Notes under the pieces: model-generated | What the model saw: only the letters and a program-made list of their open reading frames with translations | The model's database searches: none | What the model was told of the DNA's origin: nothing | Assembly (NCBI GenBank): GCA_945873875.1 | Contig: CAMCER010000067.1 | Location: 1-5,468 of the forward strand | Length of the DNA: 5,468 nt | DNA from: an uncultured Clostridia bacterium | Lineage (GTDB): Bacteria; Bacillota_A; Clostridia; Peptostreptococcales; Anaerovoracaceae | Direction of reading: 5' to 3' | Made by a program: the position numbers and the translations under genes | Part shown: one piece after another, positions 1 through 5,468 of the stretch | Numbering within the stretch: the first letter of the stretch is position 1 | Layout of the letters: every line of letters starts with the position of its first letter

Positions 1-100
1 ACTGTTTGAACAGAGCGTTATTTAATTTGAGTGCCAAAATCTCTGGAAGTTAAGGGTTATATGTTATTCATTTTGGAAGCATATGTTTGCCTCTCCGGGC
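1..100. other. Non-coding stretch downstream of groEL
   Basis: This is the 3' flank of groEL and holds no convincing gene. Two inverted repeats are visible. One is CTGTT/AACAG at 2-13, with a 2-nt centre. The other is CCAAAAT at 34-40 paired with ATTTTGG at 70-76 across a 29-nt loop. Neither is followed by a clean T-run in the groEL direction, so I see no canonical intrinsic terminator for the chaperonin operon here. It may lie beyond the left edge, or the long-loop repeat may serve as a weak 3' end. Confidence 0.5.
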
Positions 101-1774
<1,674 letters not shown>

Positions 1775-1784
1775 TCAGGACTGA

Positions 1785-1816
1785 TGCGCACCCTCCCGGG
1801 GCCGCTTTCCTGCGCA
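1785..1816 (-). other. Stem-loop in the groES-groEL intergenic region
   Basis: TGCGCA at 1785-1790 pairs perfectly with TGCGCA at 1811-1816 around a 20-nt GC-rich loop. The stem can extend a few pairs outward with a small bulge. No T-run follows in the direction of transcription, so it is unlikely to stop transcription between groES and groEL. A role in mRNA processing or in setting unequal amounts of the two proteins is possible, since groESL transcripts are cleaved between the genes in some bacteria. That role is inference. Confidence 0.35.
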
Positions 1817-1826
1817 GTATCATTCC

Positions 1827-2105
1827 TTAATCAATAGTCGCGAATATGTCTCTCTGTGTGAGGATGATGTACTGCTCTCCCTCATACTTTATCTCAAGTC
1901 CGCCGTACTGTGAGAATATGACTCTGTCGCCAGGCTTTACTGTTACAGGATGATCCTTTTCTCCCGGACCTACTGCAACGACCTCTGCGATCTGAGGCTT
2001 TTCTTTACTCTGTGATGTGAGAATGATGCCGCTTTCTGTCTTTTCTTCAGCTTCTTCTCTTTTGATAACAACTCTGTCACCAAGCGGTTTAATTCCAAAA
2101 CTCAT
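1827..2105 (-). CDS. groES: Co-chaperonin GroES (Hsp10, 10 kDa subunit)
   Basis: GroES forms the seven-member lid that closes the GroEL folding chamber in the cytoplasm. The product has 92 residues, close to the usual 94-97. It opens with the family signature around IKPLGDRVVIK (residues 5-15), followed by the mobile loop (about 16-35) with the hydrophobic GIIL contact at 26-29 that binds GroEL. VKPGDRVIF (57-64) and YGGLEIKYEGEQYIIL (67-82) are the typical beta-barrel core. The ATG at 2103-2105 has a strong AAAGGAG site (2115-2121) 9 nt upstream. It is the first gene of the groES-groEL operon, and its leader starts at a CIRCE operator, so repression by HrcA and release on heat or unfolded-protein stress are expected. 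Nothing in the protein looks abnormal. Confidence 0.98.
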   Translation of the reverse strand: MSFGIKPLGDRVVIKREEAEEKTESGIILTSQSKEKPQIAEVVAVGPGEKDHPVTVKPGDRVIFSQYGGLEIKYEGEQYIILTQRDIFATID

Positions 2106-2134
2106 AACTTATCTCTCCTTTACCGATTTATATT

Positions 2135-2154
2135 TTTTTGATCACAATCAAAAA
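2135..2154. promoter_or_regulatory. 20-bp palindrome in the groES leader (FNR-type box or A/U hairpin)
   Basis: The arms TTTTTGAT and ATCAAAAA are perfect 8-bp inverted repeats with a 4-bp centre. The core matches TTGAT-N4-ATCAA, the classical Crp/Fnr-family (FNR) recognition pattern, at all ten fixed positions. It lies inside the inferred transcribed leader, about 30 bp before the groES start, so a bound protein would block elongation rather than activate. At the RNA level it would form a weak A/U hairpin ending about 13 nt above the ribosome site. The palindrome is seen directly; its function is inference. Confidence 0.45.
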
Positions 2155-2182
2155 TTTCTGCCGTCCTGCCGCTATATTCCAC

Positions 2183-2200
2183 TGCACGCCTGCTGGTGCA
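2183..2200 (-). other. Small stem-loop in the groES 5' leader
   Basis: TGCAC at 2183-2187 can pair with GTGCA at 2196-2200 across an 8-nt loop, within a GC-rich part of the inferred groES leader. A direct repeat of CTGCCG (2158-2163 and 2166-2171) lies next to it. Both are short, and either could be chance. I assign no function. Confidence 0.25.
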
Positions 2201-2231
2201 TGCTGCGGCATACGAAGAAATCACTTTCTTA

Positions 2232-2258
2232 TTAGCACTCATTCTCCCCGAGTGCTAA
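2232..2258. promoter_or_regulatory. CIRCE operator (HrcA binding site)
   Basis: The arms TTAGCACTC (2232-2240) and GAGTGCTAA (2250-2258), separated by exactly 9 bp, are a perfect match to the CIRCE consensus. CIRCE is bound by the heat-shock repressor HrcA in Firmicutes and many other bacteria. It covers the expected transcription start of groES-groEL, about 7 bp downstream of the inferred -10 box, so HrcA would block initiation. hrcA itself is not in this window. Confidence 0.98.
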
Positions 2259-2262
2259 CTAT

Positions 2263-2291
2263 AATTTACAACCATTCCATATAAGTGTCAA
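2263..2291 (-). promoter_or_regulatory. Vegetative promoter of groES-groEL
   Basis: On the minus strand a perfect -35 TTGACA (2286-2291) is followed, after a 17-bp spacer, by TAAATT (2263-2268), a 4/6 match to TATAAT. Initiation would fall inside CIRCE, the usual arrangement for HrcA-controlled sigma-A promoters. The -35 is firm. A TATAGT lies 5 bp further downstream, but its spacing of 22 bp is too long. Confidence 0.75.
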
Positions 2292-2333
2292 GGGCTTTTT
2301 TACAAGTTTCTGAATTTTTGAAAACCAGATCCT

Positions 2334-2348
2334 CCCGGCCGCTCCGGG
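2334..2348 (-). terminator. Weak candidate terminator hairpin after ogg
   Basis: CCCGG and CCGGG form a 5-bp GC stem with a 5-nt loop, 21 nt past the stop of the glycosylase gene. The nearest T-run (TTTT at 2321-2324 in the transcribed sense) begins 9 nt after the stem, so this is not a textbook intrinsic terminator. Partial read-through into groES-groEL is possible. Confidence 0.25.
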
Positions 2349-2369
2349 TCCTGCTTCTGACGGGAAAAA

Positions 2370-3254
2370 TCACTCTGACTGCCTGAGGCTCTGCTCTCTG
2401 ACAAAATAAAAAAGATACTGCTGCGCGATACCGCAGTGCCTGCCGTAGGTCTTTTCAGCGAATGAAGCCATCCCCTTCACGTCCTTTTCATCAAAGCCGT
2501 AAAGATCGGACATGACCTTCTTCATCCATACGTCGATGGGGAACCTGTCATATTTAGAAAGGCCGAACAAAAGAATGCAGTTAGCCACTTTCGGGCCTAC
2601 TCCGTTCAGAGAACTGATATATTCAAAGGCCTGCTGCGAACTTATCTCATCTGACGCCAGAGCATCCAGCCTGTCTCTTCCGGCATCTGCAACAAAGCGC
2701 GCAGTCTTTATTATATACTTTGCCCTGTATCCCAGTCTGCATGGAGCAAGGTCCTCTTCATCAAGCTCTGCCAGCACTTCCGGTCCGGGAAGCGAACTGA
2801 AGGCCCGCCCTCTGAGAGAGCCCAGAGGCTTTCCGAAATTATCTGCCACCGACTCGATGCATTTTCTGATCCTGGGGATGTTGTTGTTCTGAGATATGAT
2901 AAAAGAAAGGACCGTCTCCCATGGGTCCTGCCGGAGTATCCTGATGCCGTTGCCGCAGATGATGGCATCCTTCAGCACCGGATCATTATCAGCCAGTTCC
3001 TTTTTCACGGCGCCGTAATCCCTGTCCAGGTCAAAGTAGGGCCGCCATATCTTTTCCGCTTCTTCATCGTCGGAATTTTCAATGATAAGCCGTCCACCCT
3101 CTTCAGTCCTGACGTTTATGATCCTGTCAAAGGCTGTGCCGGTCCAGCTTCCGTCTTCTTCTCTTATGAATCTGAAGCACTGGCCGCAGTCAAATATCTG
3201 ATCAGCGGTAAAATCACTGACATTTTCGATCACCGCAGTTTTATTTTCAGTCAT
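2370..3254 (-). CDS. ogg: 8-oxoguanine DNA glycosylase/AP lyase, OGG1 family (HhH-GPD)
   Basis: This enzyme removes 8-oxoguanine from DNA and nicks the abasic strand (base excision repair). The 294-residue product has the OGG1-type N-terminal domain with GQCFRF at 24-29, then the HhH-GPD fold. The hairpin-helix-hairpin is LNGVGPKVANC (216-226) with the Schiff-base lysine K222, and PIDVW (239-243) carries the catalytic aspartate D241. Against human OGG1 from memory, N123/N124 match N149/N150, R128 matches R154, Y176-R177 match Y203-R204, C226 matches C253, and Q278 and F282 match the 8-oxoG-stacking Q315 and F319. The start ATG overlaps the end of the upstream P-loop gene by 8 bp (ATGACTGA). 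A GGAAGG sequence sits very close to the ATG, so translational coupling is likely. The family is common in Clostridia and archaea in place of MutM. The assignment is firm; the exact opposite-base preference is not. Confidence 0.93.
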   Translation of the reverse strand: MTENKTAVIENVSDFTADQIFDCGQCFRFIREEDGSWTGTAFDRIINVRTEEGGRLIIENSDDEEAEKIWRPYFDLDRDYGAVKKELADNDPVLKDAIICGNGIRILRQDPWETVLSFIISQNNNIPRIRKCIESVADNFGKPLGSLRGRAFSSLPGPEVLAELDEEDLAPCRLGYRAKYIIKTARFVADAGRDRLDALASDEISSQQAFEYISSLNGVGPKVANCILLFGLSKYDRFPIDVWMKKVMSDLYGFDEKDVKGMASFAEKTYGRHCGIAQQYLFYFVREQSLRQSE

Positions 3255-4068
3255 TTCCTTCCGTTTCCCCGATCTCGCTTATCTCTACATTTATGCTGTC
3301 CACATTGAAGGCAGTCATCTCCTCTATGCGCGATGCGCACCGCTGCTGCAGCCCGGATGCTGTCTCCACGACATTGATGCCGCCTGCCATAGTCAGGCTT
3401 ATATTGATGTCTATGCCGGTCTGCGAATCGTAAGTCGCTACTTTGTGCACCTGCTCCACTGCAGGAGAGCTGGAAGCGATGTATCTGATTATATCTGATA
3501 TCACTTTGTCGGATATTATGTAGTCGCCTTTGTAGCTGTATGTGGGCCGCACCACAGACTTTTCAGCATCGCCCCGGCCGGCTCCAAGACCTTTGATCAT
3601 ACCGATGGGATCCATAAAGTATCCTGAAAACTGTTTCTTCAGCTGAAAAGACGGCGCCGGAATCAGATGCTTTCCCTGGTATATCCTCTGCTTCCTTGCA
3701 GCTGCCCTTTCCTCTTTCGTCGTTATATCCTCTATATGTATGAACTCCGATATCTTCGGAAGACCCAGACGCGCGGCTATTTTTTCCGCCATCTTGTCAG
3801 ATGTCCCGATTATGAGCAGATTTTCGGGATCCGTCTGCTTTATGCATTCTGCCACCTGAGACCGCAGGCTTTCATCGTTGAACAGAGCCATCTTGGTGGC
3901 ACCGATCCTGGTCGGCGCTCTTTTGGCAGAGGAGCCTGCAGCCACCCTGTAGTTATGGATGAACAGACCGTCATCTATGATAGACCAAATTTTCAGTTTT
4001 CTGCACAGGTCCATGGCTTTATAGCTTTTGCCCGTGCCGCTTCTTCCTGTGAGGGCGTAAACTTTCAT
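3247..4068 (-). CDS. P-loop NTPase with Asp23/Gls24-like C-terminal region, function unknown
   Basis: This 273-residue protein begins with a beta strand and a Walker A motif, GRSGTGKS (residues 8-15, K14-S15). A possible Walker B-like strand, LLIIGTSD, is at 84-91. The middle (about 115-175) is basic and glycine-rich. Residues about 178-266 resemble the Asp23/Gls24 (DUF322) domain: YIISDKVISDIIRYIA, a beta hairpin with DINISLTMAGGINV, then RIEEMTAFNVDSINVEIS near the end. No signal peptide or membrane helix is seen, so it is probably cytoplasmic. The ATG at 4066-4068 places the P-loop at the N-terminus as expected, but it lacks a good Shine-Dalgarno; only GGGGAT lies about 14-19 nt upstream. 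It overlaps ogg by 8 bp, so the two probably form one transcript, and it diverges from the ferredoxin gene. Asp23-family proteins are linked to envelope stress in Firmicutes. What the ATPase part does is unknown, and I do not assign a function. Confidence 0.8.
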   Translation of the reverse strand: MKVYALTGRSGTGKSYKAMDLCRKLKIWSIIDDGLFIHNYRVAAGSSAKRAPTRIGATKMALFNDESLRSQVAECIKQTDPENLLIIGTSDKMAEKIAARLGLPKISEFIHIEDITTKEERAAARKQRIYQGKHLIPAPSFQLKKQFSGYFMDPIGMIKGLGAGRGDAEKSVVRPTYSYKGDYIISDKVISDIIRYIASSSPAVEQVHKVATYDSQTGIDINISLTMAGGINVVETASGLQQRCASRIEEMTAFNVDSINVEISEIGETEGND

Positions 4069-4069
4069 C

Positions 4070-4098
4070 TTGAATTCATATATCCCCGGTGTTATACT
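4070..4098 (+). promoter_or_regulatory. Promoter of the ferredoxin gene
   Basis: TTGAAT (4070-4075) and TATACT (4093-4098), separated by 17 bp, match the -35 (4/6) and -10 (5/6) consensus. Transcription would begin near 4105, giving a leader of about 50 nt before the ferredoxin ATG. The -10 lies inside the Rex-like palindrome. I could not find an equally good promoter for the divergent P-loop gene. Confidence 0.65.
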
Positions 4099-4106
4099 AT
4101 TAACGA
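4089..4106. promoter_or_regulatory. Candidate Rex operator over the ferredoxin promoter
   Basis: The 18-mer GTGTTATACTATTAACGA matches the clostridial Rex consensus TTGTTAA-N4-TTAACAA at 11 of 14 fixed positions (5/7 in the left half, 6/7 in the right). It covers the -10 box and the start-site region of the ferredoxin promoter, where a repressor would be effective. The rex gene lies just beyond the ferredoxin. The match is seen in the sequence; Rex binding is inference. Confidence 0.5.
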
Positions 4107-4130
4107 TTGTTCACGGATATTACCGTTAAT
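4099..4130. repeat. Inverted repeat ATTAACG/CGTTAAT upstream of the ferredoxin gene
   Basis: ATTAACG (4099-4105) and CGTTAAT (4124-4130) are perfect 7-bp inverted repeats 18 bp apart. The left arm is also the right half of the Rex-like operator, and the right arm carries a further GTTAA half-site. The left arm lies at or before the inferred start site, so this is more likely a DNA-level pair of protein sites than an RNA hairpin. Confidence 0.4.
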
Positions 4131-4138
4131 CTAACTAT

Positions 4139-4145
4139 AAGGAGG
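4139..4145 (+). promoter_or_regulatory. Strong ribosome binding site of the ferredoxin gene
   Basis: AAGGAGG lies 7 nt before the ATG at 4153. It is a near-perfect anti-16S match that fixes the start of this very short gene and predicts high translation. Confidence 0.9.
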
Positions 4146-4152
4146 TTTCACA

Positions 4153-4323
4153 ATGGCTTATAAGATCGACGACAGCTGCATCGCTTGCGGAGCATGTGCA
4201 TCAGAATGTCCAGTAGACGCTATTTCTGAAGGAGATGGAATCTATGTAATCGACGAAGGAACATGCATCGACTGCGGAGCTTGCGCAGGTGCTTGCCCGG
4301 TTGACGCTCCAAAGCAGGGCTAA
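4153..4323 (+). CDS. Small 2[4Fe-4S] ferredoxin, clostridial type
   Basis: This is a low-potential electron carrier of the cytoplasm, used by anaerobes between enzymes such as pyruvate:ferredoxin oxidoreductase, hydrogenase and Rnf or Bcd/Etf complexes. The 56-residue product (MAYKIDDSCIAC...) has two complete CxxCxxCxxxCP cluster motifs: C9, C12, C15, C19 and C38, C41, C44, C48. The halves are related by the usual pseudo-twofold repeat (each C-P-V-D-A). Length and spacing are those of the classical clostridial ferredoxin, and no extra domain is fused. It is the only plus-strand gene here, with its own promoter, a very strong ribosome site and a strong terminator, so it is monocistronic and probably highly expressed. 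A Rex-like site over its promoter suggests control by the NADH/NAD+ ratio. The family is certain; the particular partner enzymes cannot be told from this window. Confidence 0.97.
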   Translation: MAYKIDDSCIACGACASECPVDAISEGDGIYVIDEGTCIDCGACAGACPVDAPKQG

Positions 4324-4348
4324 ACCCGGTCAATCAGAAATGATAATC

Positions 4349-4387
4349 AATAGCCGTTTCTTAAAAGAAACGGCTATTTGCTTTTTT
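4349..4387 (+). terminator. Intrinsic terminator of the ferredoxin gene
   Basis: AATAGCCGTTTCTT (4349-4362) and AAGAAACGGCTATT (4365-4378) form a perfect 14-bp stem, followed by TGC and a run of six T (4382-4387). It lies 25 nt past the ferredoxin stop. The hairpin also lies just past the rex stop codon on the other strand, but in that direction it is followed by GATTATC rather than a T-run, so it is a proper terminator mainly for the ferredoxin. Confidence 0.93.
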
Positions 4388-4388
4388 G

Positions 4389-5045
4389 CTATTTATCACT
4401 TTTCTGTTCTTCCATGCGCTGCTTGTTCATGTGATAAGCCAGAGCGTGAAGACTGTCGCTTATGTGGACATTCTCAAGGGCCACATGATCAGGCACCTCG
4501 ATATCCACAGGGGCGAAGTTCCATATGCCTCTGACTCCCGCAAAGCACAGCTTATCTGCCACTTCCTGAGCTACTTCTTTCGGCGTACAGATGATACCTA
4601 TGTCTATATTATGCTCCTCCACGTATTCTACGATATTCTCATATTCCTGCACTTCCACGCTGTTTATGGAATTGCCTATTATGGACGGTGATACTTCGAA
4701 TATAGTGTCGATGACGAATCCTGTCTTATAGTATGATGTGTAGTTGGCTATGGCTCTTCCCAGGTTTCCGACTCCCACTACCGCCATCTTGTAGTGCTGG
4801 TCAAGTCCCAGGATCGCGCTGATCTCGTTATACAGTCCGTCTACGTTATATCCGTATCCCTGCTGCCCGAAACCGCCGAAACTGTTCAGGTCCTGTCTGA
4901 TCTGGGATGCGGTATATCCGATGAGCCTGCTGAATTCTCTGGACGAGATCTTATCCACGCCCTTTTTCTGCAGTTCTCTCAGATATCTTCTGTAACGCGG
5001 CAGCCTCTTGATCACAGCGTTTGAAATTTTCGCGTCTTTTTTCAT
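4389..5045 (-). CDS. rex: Redox-sensing transcriptional repressor Rex
   Basis: Rex is a homodimeric repressor that binds DNA when NADH is low and lets go when NADH rises. It controls fermentation and electron-transfer genes in Gram-positive bacteria. The 218-residue product has the winged-helix domain (about 1-80) with the hallmark ISNAVIKRLPRYRRYL (7-22), TASQIRQDLNSFGGFGQQGYGYNV (45-68) and ILGLD (78-82). The Rossmann NADH domain follows, with GVGNLGRA (91-98), and a C-terminal domain-swapped helix ends around ALAYHMNKQR (201-210). The acidic residue closing the second Rossmann strand is glutamate (FEV, E117), where many Rex proteins have aspartate; NAD(H) selectivity should be kept. An in-frame GTG 10 codons upstream (5073-5075) was rejected because GAGGAG sits 5 nt before the ATG at 5045. 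It follows acpP after a terminator, no strong own promoter is seen, and it converges on the ferredoxin. Confidence 0.97.
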   Translation of the reverse strand: MKKDAKISNAVIKRLPRYRRYLRELQKKGVDKISSREFSRLIGYTASQIRQDLNSFGGFGQQGYGYNVDGLYNEISAILGLDQHYKMAVVGVGNLGRAIANYTSYYKTGFVIDTIFEVSPSIIGNSINSVEVQEYENIVEYVEEHNIDIGIICTPKEVAQEVADKLCFAGVRGIWNFAPVDIEVPDHVALENVHISDSLHALAYHMNKQRMEEQKSDK

Positions 5046-5050
5046 ATTAT

Positions 5051-5056
5051 CTCCTC
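5051..5056 (-). promoter_or_regulatory. Ribosome binding site of rex
   Basis: GAGGAG on the minus strand lies 5 nt before the ATG at 5043-5045 and sets the start there rather than at the upstream GTG (5073-5075). A small AGGCC/GGCCT hairpin (5058-5071, 4-nt loop) lies immediately upstream and could influence access to this site. Confidence 0.75.
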
Positions 5057-5093
5057 GAGGCCGTAGGGCCTGCACTTTTACTTCAGATTACAG

Positions 5094-5117
5094 AAAACCC
5101 GTCTTTTATCGACGGGT
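5094..5117 (-). terminator. Intrinsic terminator after acpP
   Basis: In the transcribed sense ACCCGTC (5111-5117) and GACGGGT (5097-5103) form a perfect 7-bp stem with a 7-nt loop. The T-run reads TTTTC and includes the last base of the stem. It starts 13 nt past the acpP stop. The T-run is short, so some read-through into rex is likely. Confidence 0.65.
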
Positions 5118-5129
5118 CTCAGCACATGA

Positions 5130-5363
5130 TCATTTATTGATATTATCTTCAACATATTTGACAATATCCGATACTGTCTGGAACTTTTCCGCCTCTTCAT
5201 CCGGTATCTCTATGTCATACTCCTCTTCCAGCGCCATGATTATCTCAACGGCATCCAGTGAGTCAGCCTCCAGATCCTTCATCAGGTTAGTATCGATAGT
5301 GATAACGTCCTCGTCGATGCTGAGCTGTTCAGCAATGATCGCCTTTAATTTATCAAAAACCAT
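5130..5363 (-). CDS. acpP: Acyl carrier protein
   Basis: ACP carries growing acyl chains as thioesters during type II fatty acid synthesis in the cytoplasm. The 77-residue acidic product is of standard length. The phosphopantetheine attachment serine is S35 in [10 protein letters not shown] (31-40), followed by the recognition helix [20 protein letters not shown] (40-59) and the closing helix [15 protein letters not shown] (61-75). I chose the ATG at 5361-5363, preceded by GGAGGG at 5368-5373. An in-frame ATG 12 codons earlier (5397-5399) lacks a ribosome site and lies before the inferred transcription start. It stands alone in this window with its own promoter and terminator, and no fab genes are visible; the upstream neighbour is out of view. 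It could be an ACP for another pathway, but the sequence is that of the housekeeping protein. Confidence 0.95.
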   Translation of the reverse strand: MVFDKLKAIIAEQLSIDEDVITIDTNLMKDLEADSLDAVEIIMALEEEYDIEIPDEEAEKFQTVSDIVKYVEDNINK

Positions 5364-5390
5364 ATTTCCCTCCGCATTTGTCAGTTTTTT

Positions 5391-5402
5391 TATATGCATA
5401 TA
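5391..5402. promoter_or_regulatory. 12-bp palindrome at the acpP transcription start
   Basis: TATATGCATATA is a perfect 12-bp palindrome just downstream of the acpP -10 box, at the inferred start of transcription. The position is right for a repressor, but the region is AT-rich and I recognise no family for it. Confidence 0.3.
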
Positions 5403-5430
5403 TTATAATCAAGTAAACAATCCATTGCAA
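5402..5430 (-). promoter_or_regulatory. Promoter of acpP
   Basis: On the minus strand TTGCAA (5425-5430, 4/6 match) is separated by 17 bp from a perfect TATAAT (5402-5407). Transcription would start near 5395, giving a leader of about 30 nt before the acpP ATG. Confidence 0.8.
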
Positions 5431-5468
5431 CCTGTTATTTGCCCTGTACGCGCTGTTTTCACACTTCC
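5431..5468. other. Right edge of the window, upstream of the acpP promoter
   Basis: These 38 bases hold no recognisable gene, terminator or operator. They are probably the end of the intergenic region upstream of acpP; the neighbouring gene is out of view. Confidence 0.4.

Noticed and set aside
29..37. GAGTGCCAA as a second CIRCE half-site
   Set aside because: Only one arm resembles CIRCE and it has a mismatch; no TTAGCACTC partner lies 9 bp away.
34..76. CCAAAAT/ATTTTGG inverted repeat as groEL terminator
   Set aside because: The loop is 29 nt, the stem is A/T-rich, and no T-run follows in the groEL direction.
2512..2968. Open frames overlapping ogg on both strands (126 and 85 residues)
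   Set aside because: They are alternative frames of the conserved glycosylase gene, with no ribosome sites and no recognisable motifs.
3667..4134. 155-residue plus-strand frame opposite the P-loop gene
   Set aside because: It is antisense to the Walker A coding region, runs into the divergent promoter region and has no recognisable domain.
4289..4691. Plus-strand open frames across the ferredoxin end, terminator and rex
   Set aside because: They run out of frame through the ferredoxin stop, through the terminator hairpin and antisense to conserved rex sequence.
5046..5075. GTG start extending Rex by 10 residues
   Set aside because: The extension would encode the rex ribosome site itself (GAGGAG), and Rex proteins normally begin close to the K-ISxAVIKRLP segment.
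5364..5399. Upstream ATG extending ACP by 12 residues
   Set aside because: It lies at or before the inferred transcription start and lacks a ribosome site; the shorter start gives the standard 77-residue ACP.

Overview
This window most likely comes from an anaerobic Firmicute of the class Clostridia. The evidence is a perfect CIRCE (HrcA operator) in front of groES-groEL, a Rex NADH-sensing repressor, a short clostridial-type 2[4Fe-4S] ferredoxin, an OGG-type (not MutM-type) 8-oxoguanine glycosylase, and strong AGGAGG-like ribosome binding sites. I cannot name the genus from the sequence alone. Seven protein genes are supported; six are on the minus strand and the ferredoxin alone is on the plus strand. 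No tRNA, rRNA, CRISPR array, insertion sequence or broken gene was seen.

Layout from right to left, the direction of most transcription. An acyl carrier protein gene (acpP) has its own promoter with a perfect TATAAT box and ends at a small stem-loop terminator. The redox repressor rex follows. It converges on the plus-strand ferredoxin, and the two genes share an intergenic region holding a 14-bp-stem terminator. Left of the ferredoxin, and divergent from it, is a two-gene unit: a P-loop protein with an Asp23/Gls24-like C-terminal region, overlapping by 8 bp an OGG-family DNA glycosylase. Then comes the chaperonin operon: vegetative promoter, CIRCE, a leader of about 150 nt, groES and groEL. 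The last 100 bases hold no gene that I can see.

The parts make biological sense as anaerobe redox and stress housekeeping. Rex senses NADH/NAD+ and typically controls fermentation genes. The ferredoxin is a low-potential electron carrier in such metabolism, and its inferred promoter carries a good match to the clostridial Rex operator right over the -10 box. The chaperonins, the DNA-oxidation repair enzyme and possibly the Asp23-like protein are stress functions.

The points most worth a second look are the Rex-like site at the ferredoxin promoter, the P-loop/Asp23 two-domain protein coupled to ogg, the human-like opposite-base-reading residues in the bacterial OGG, and an exact FNR-type palindrome in the groES leader. 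I did not find a clearly new multi-gene system; most of the window is recognisable core genome.
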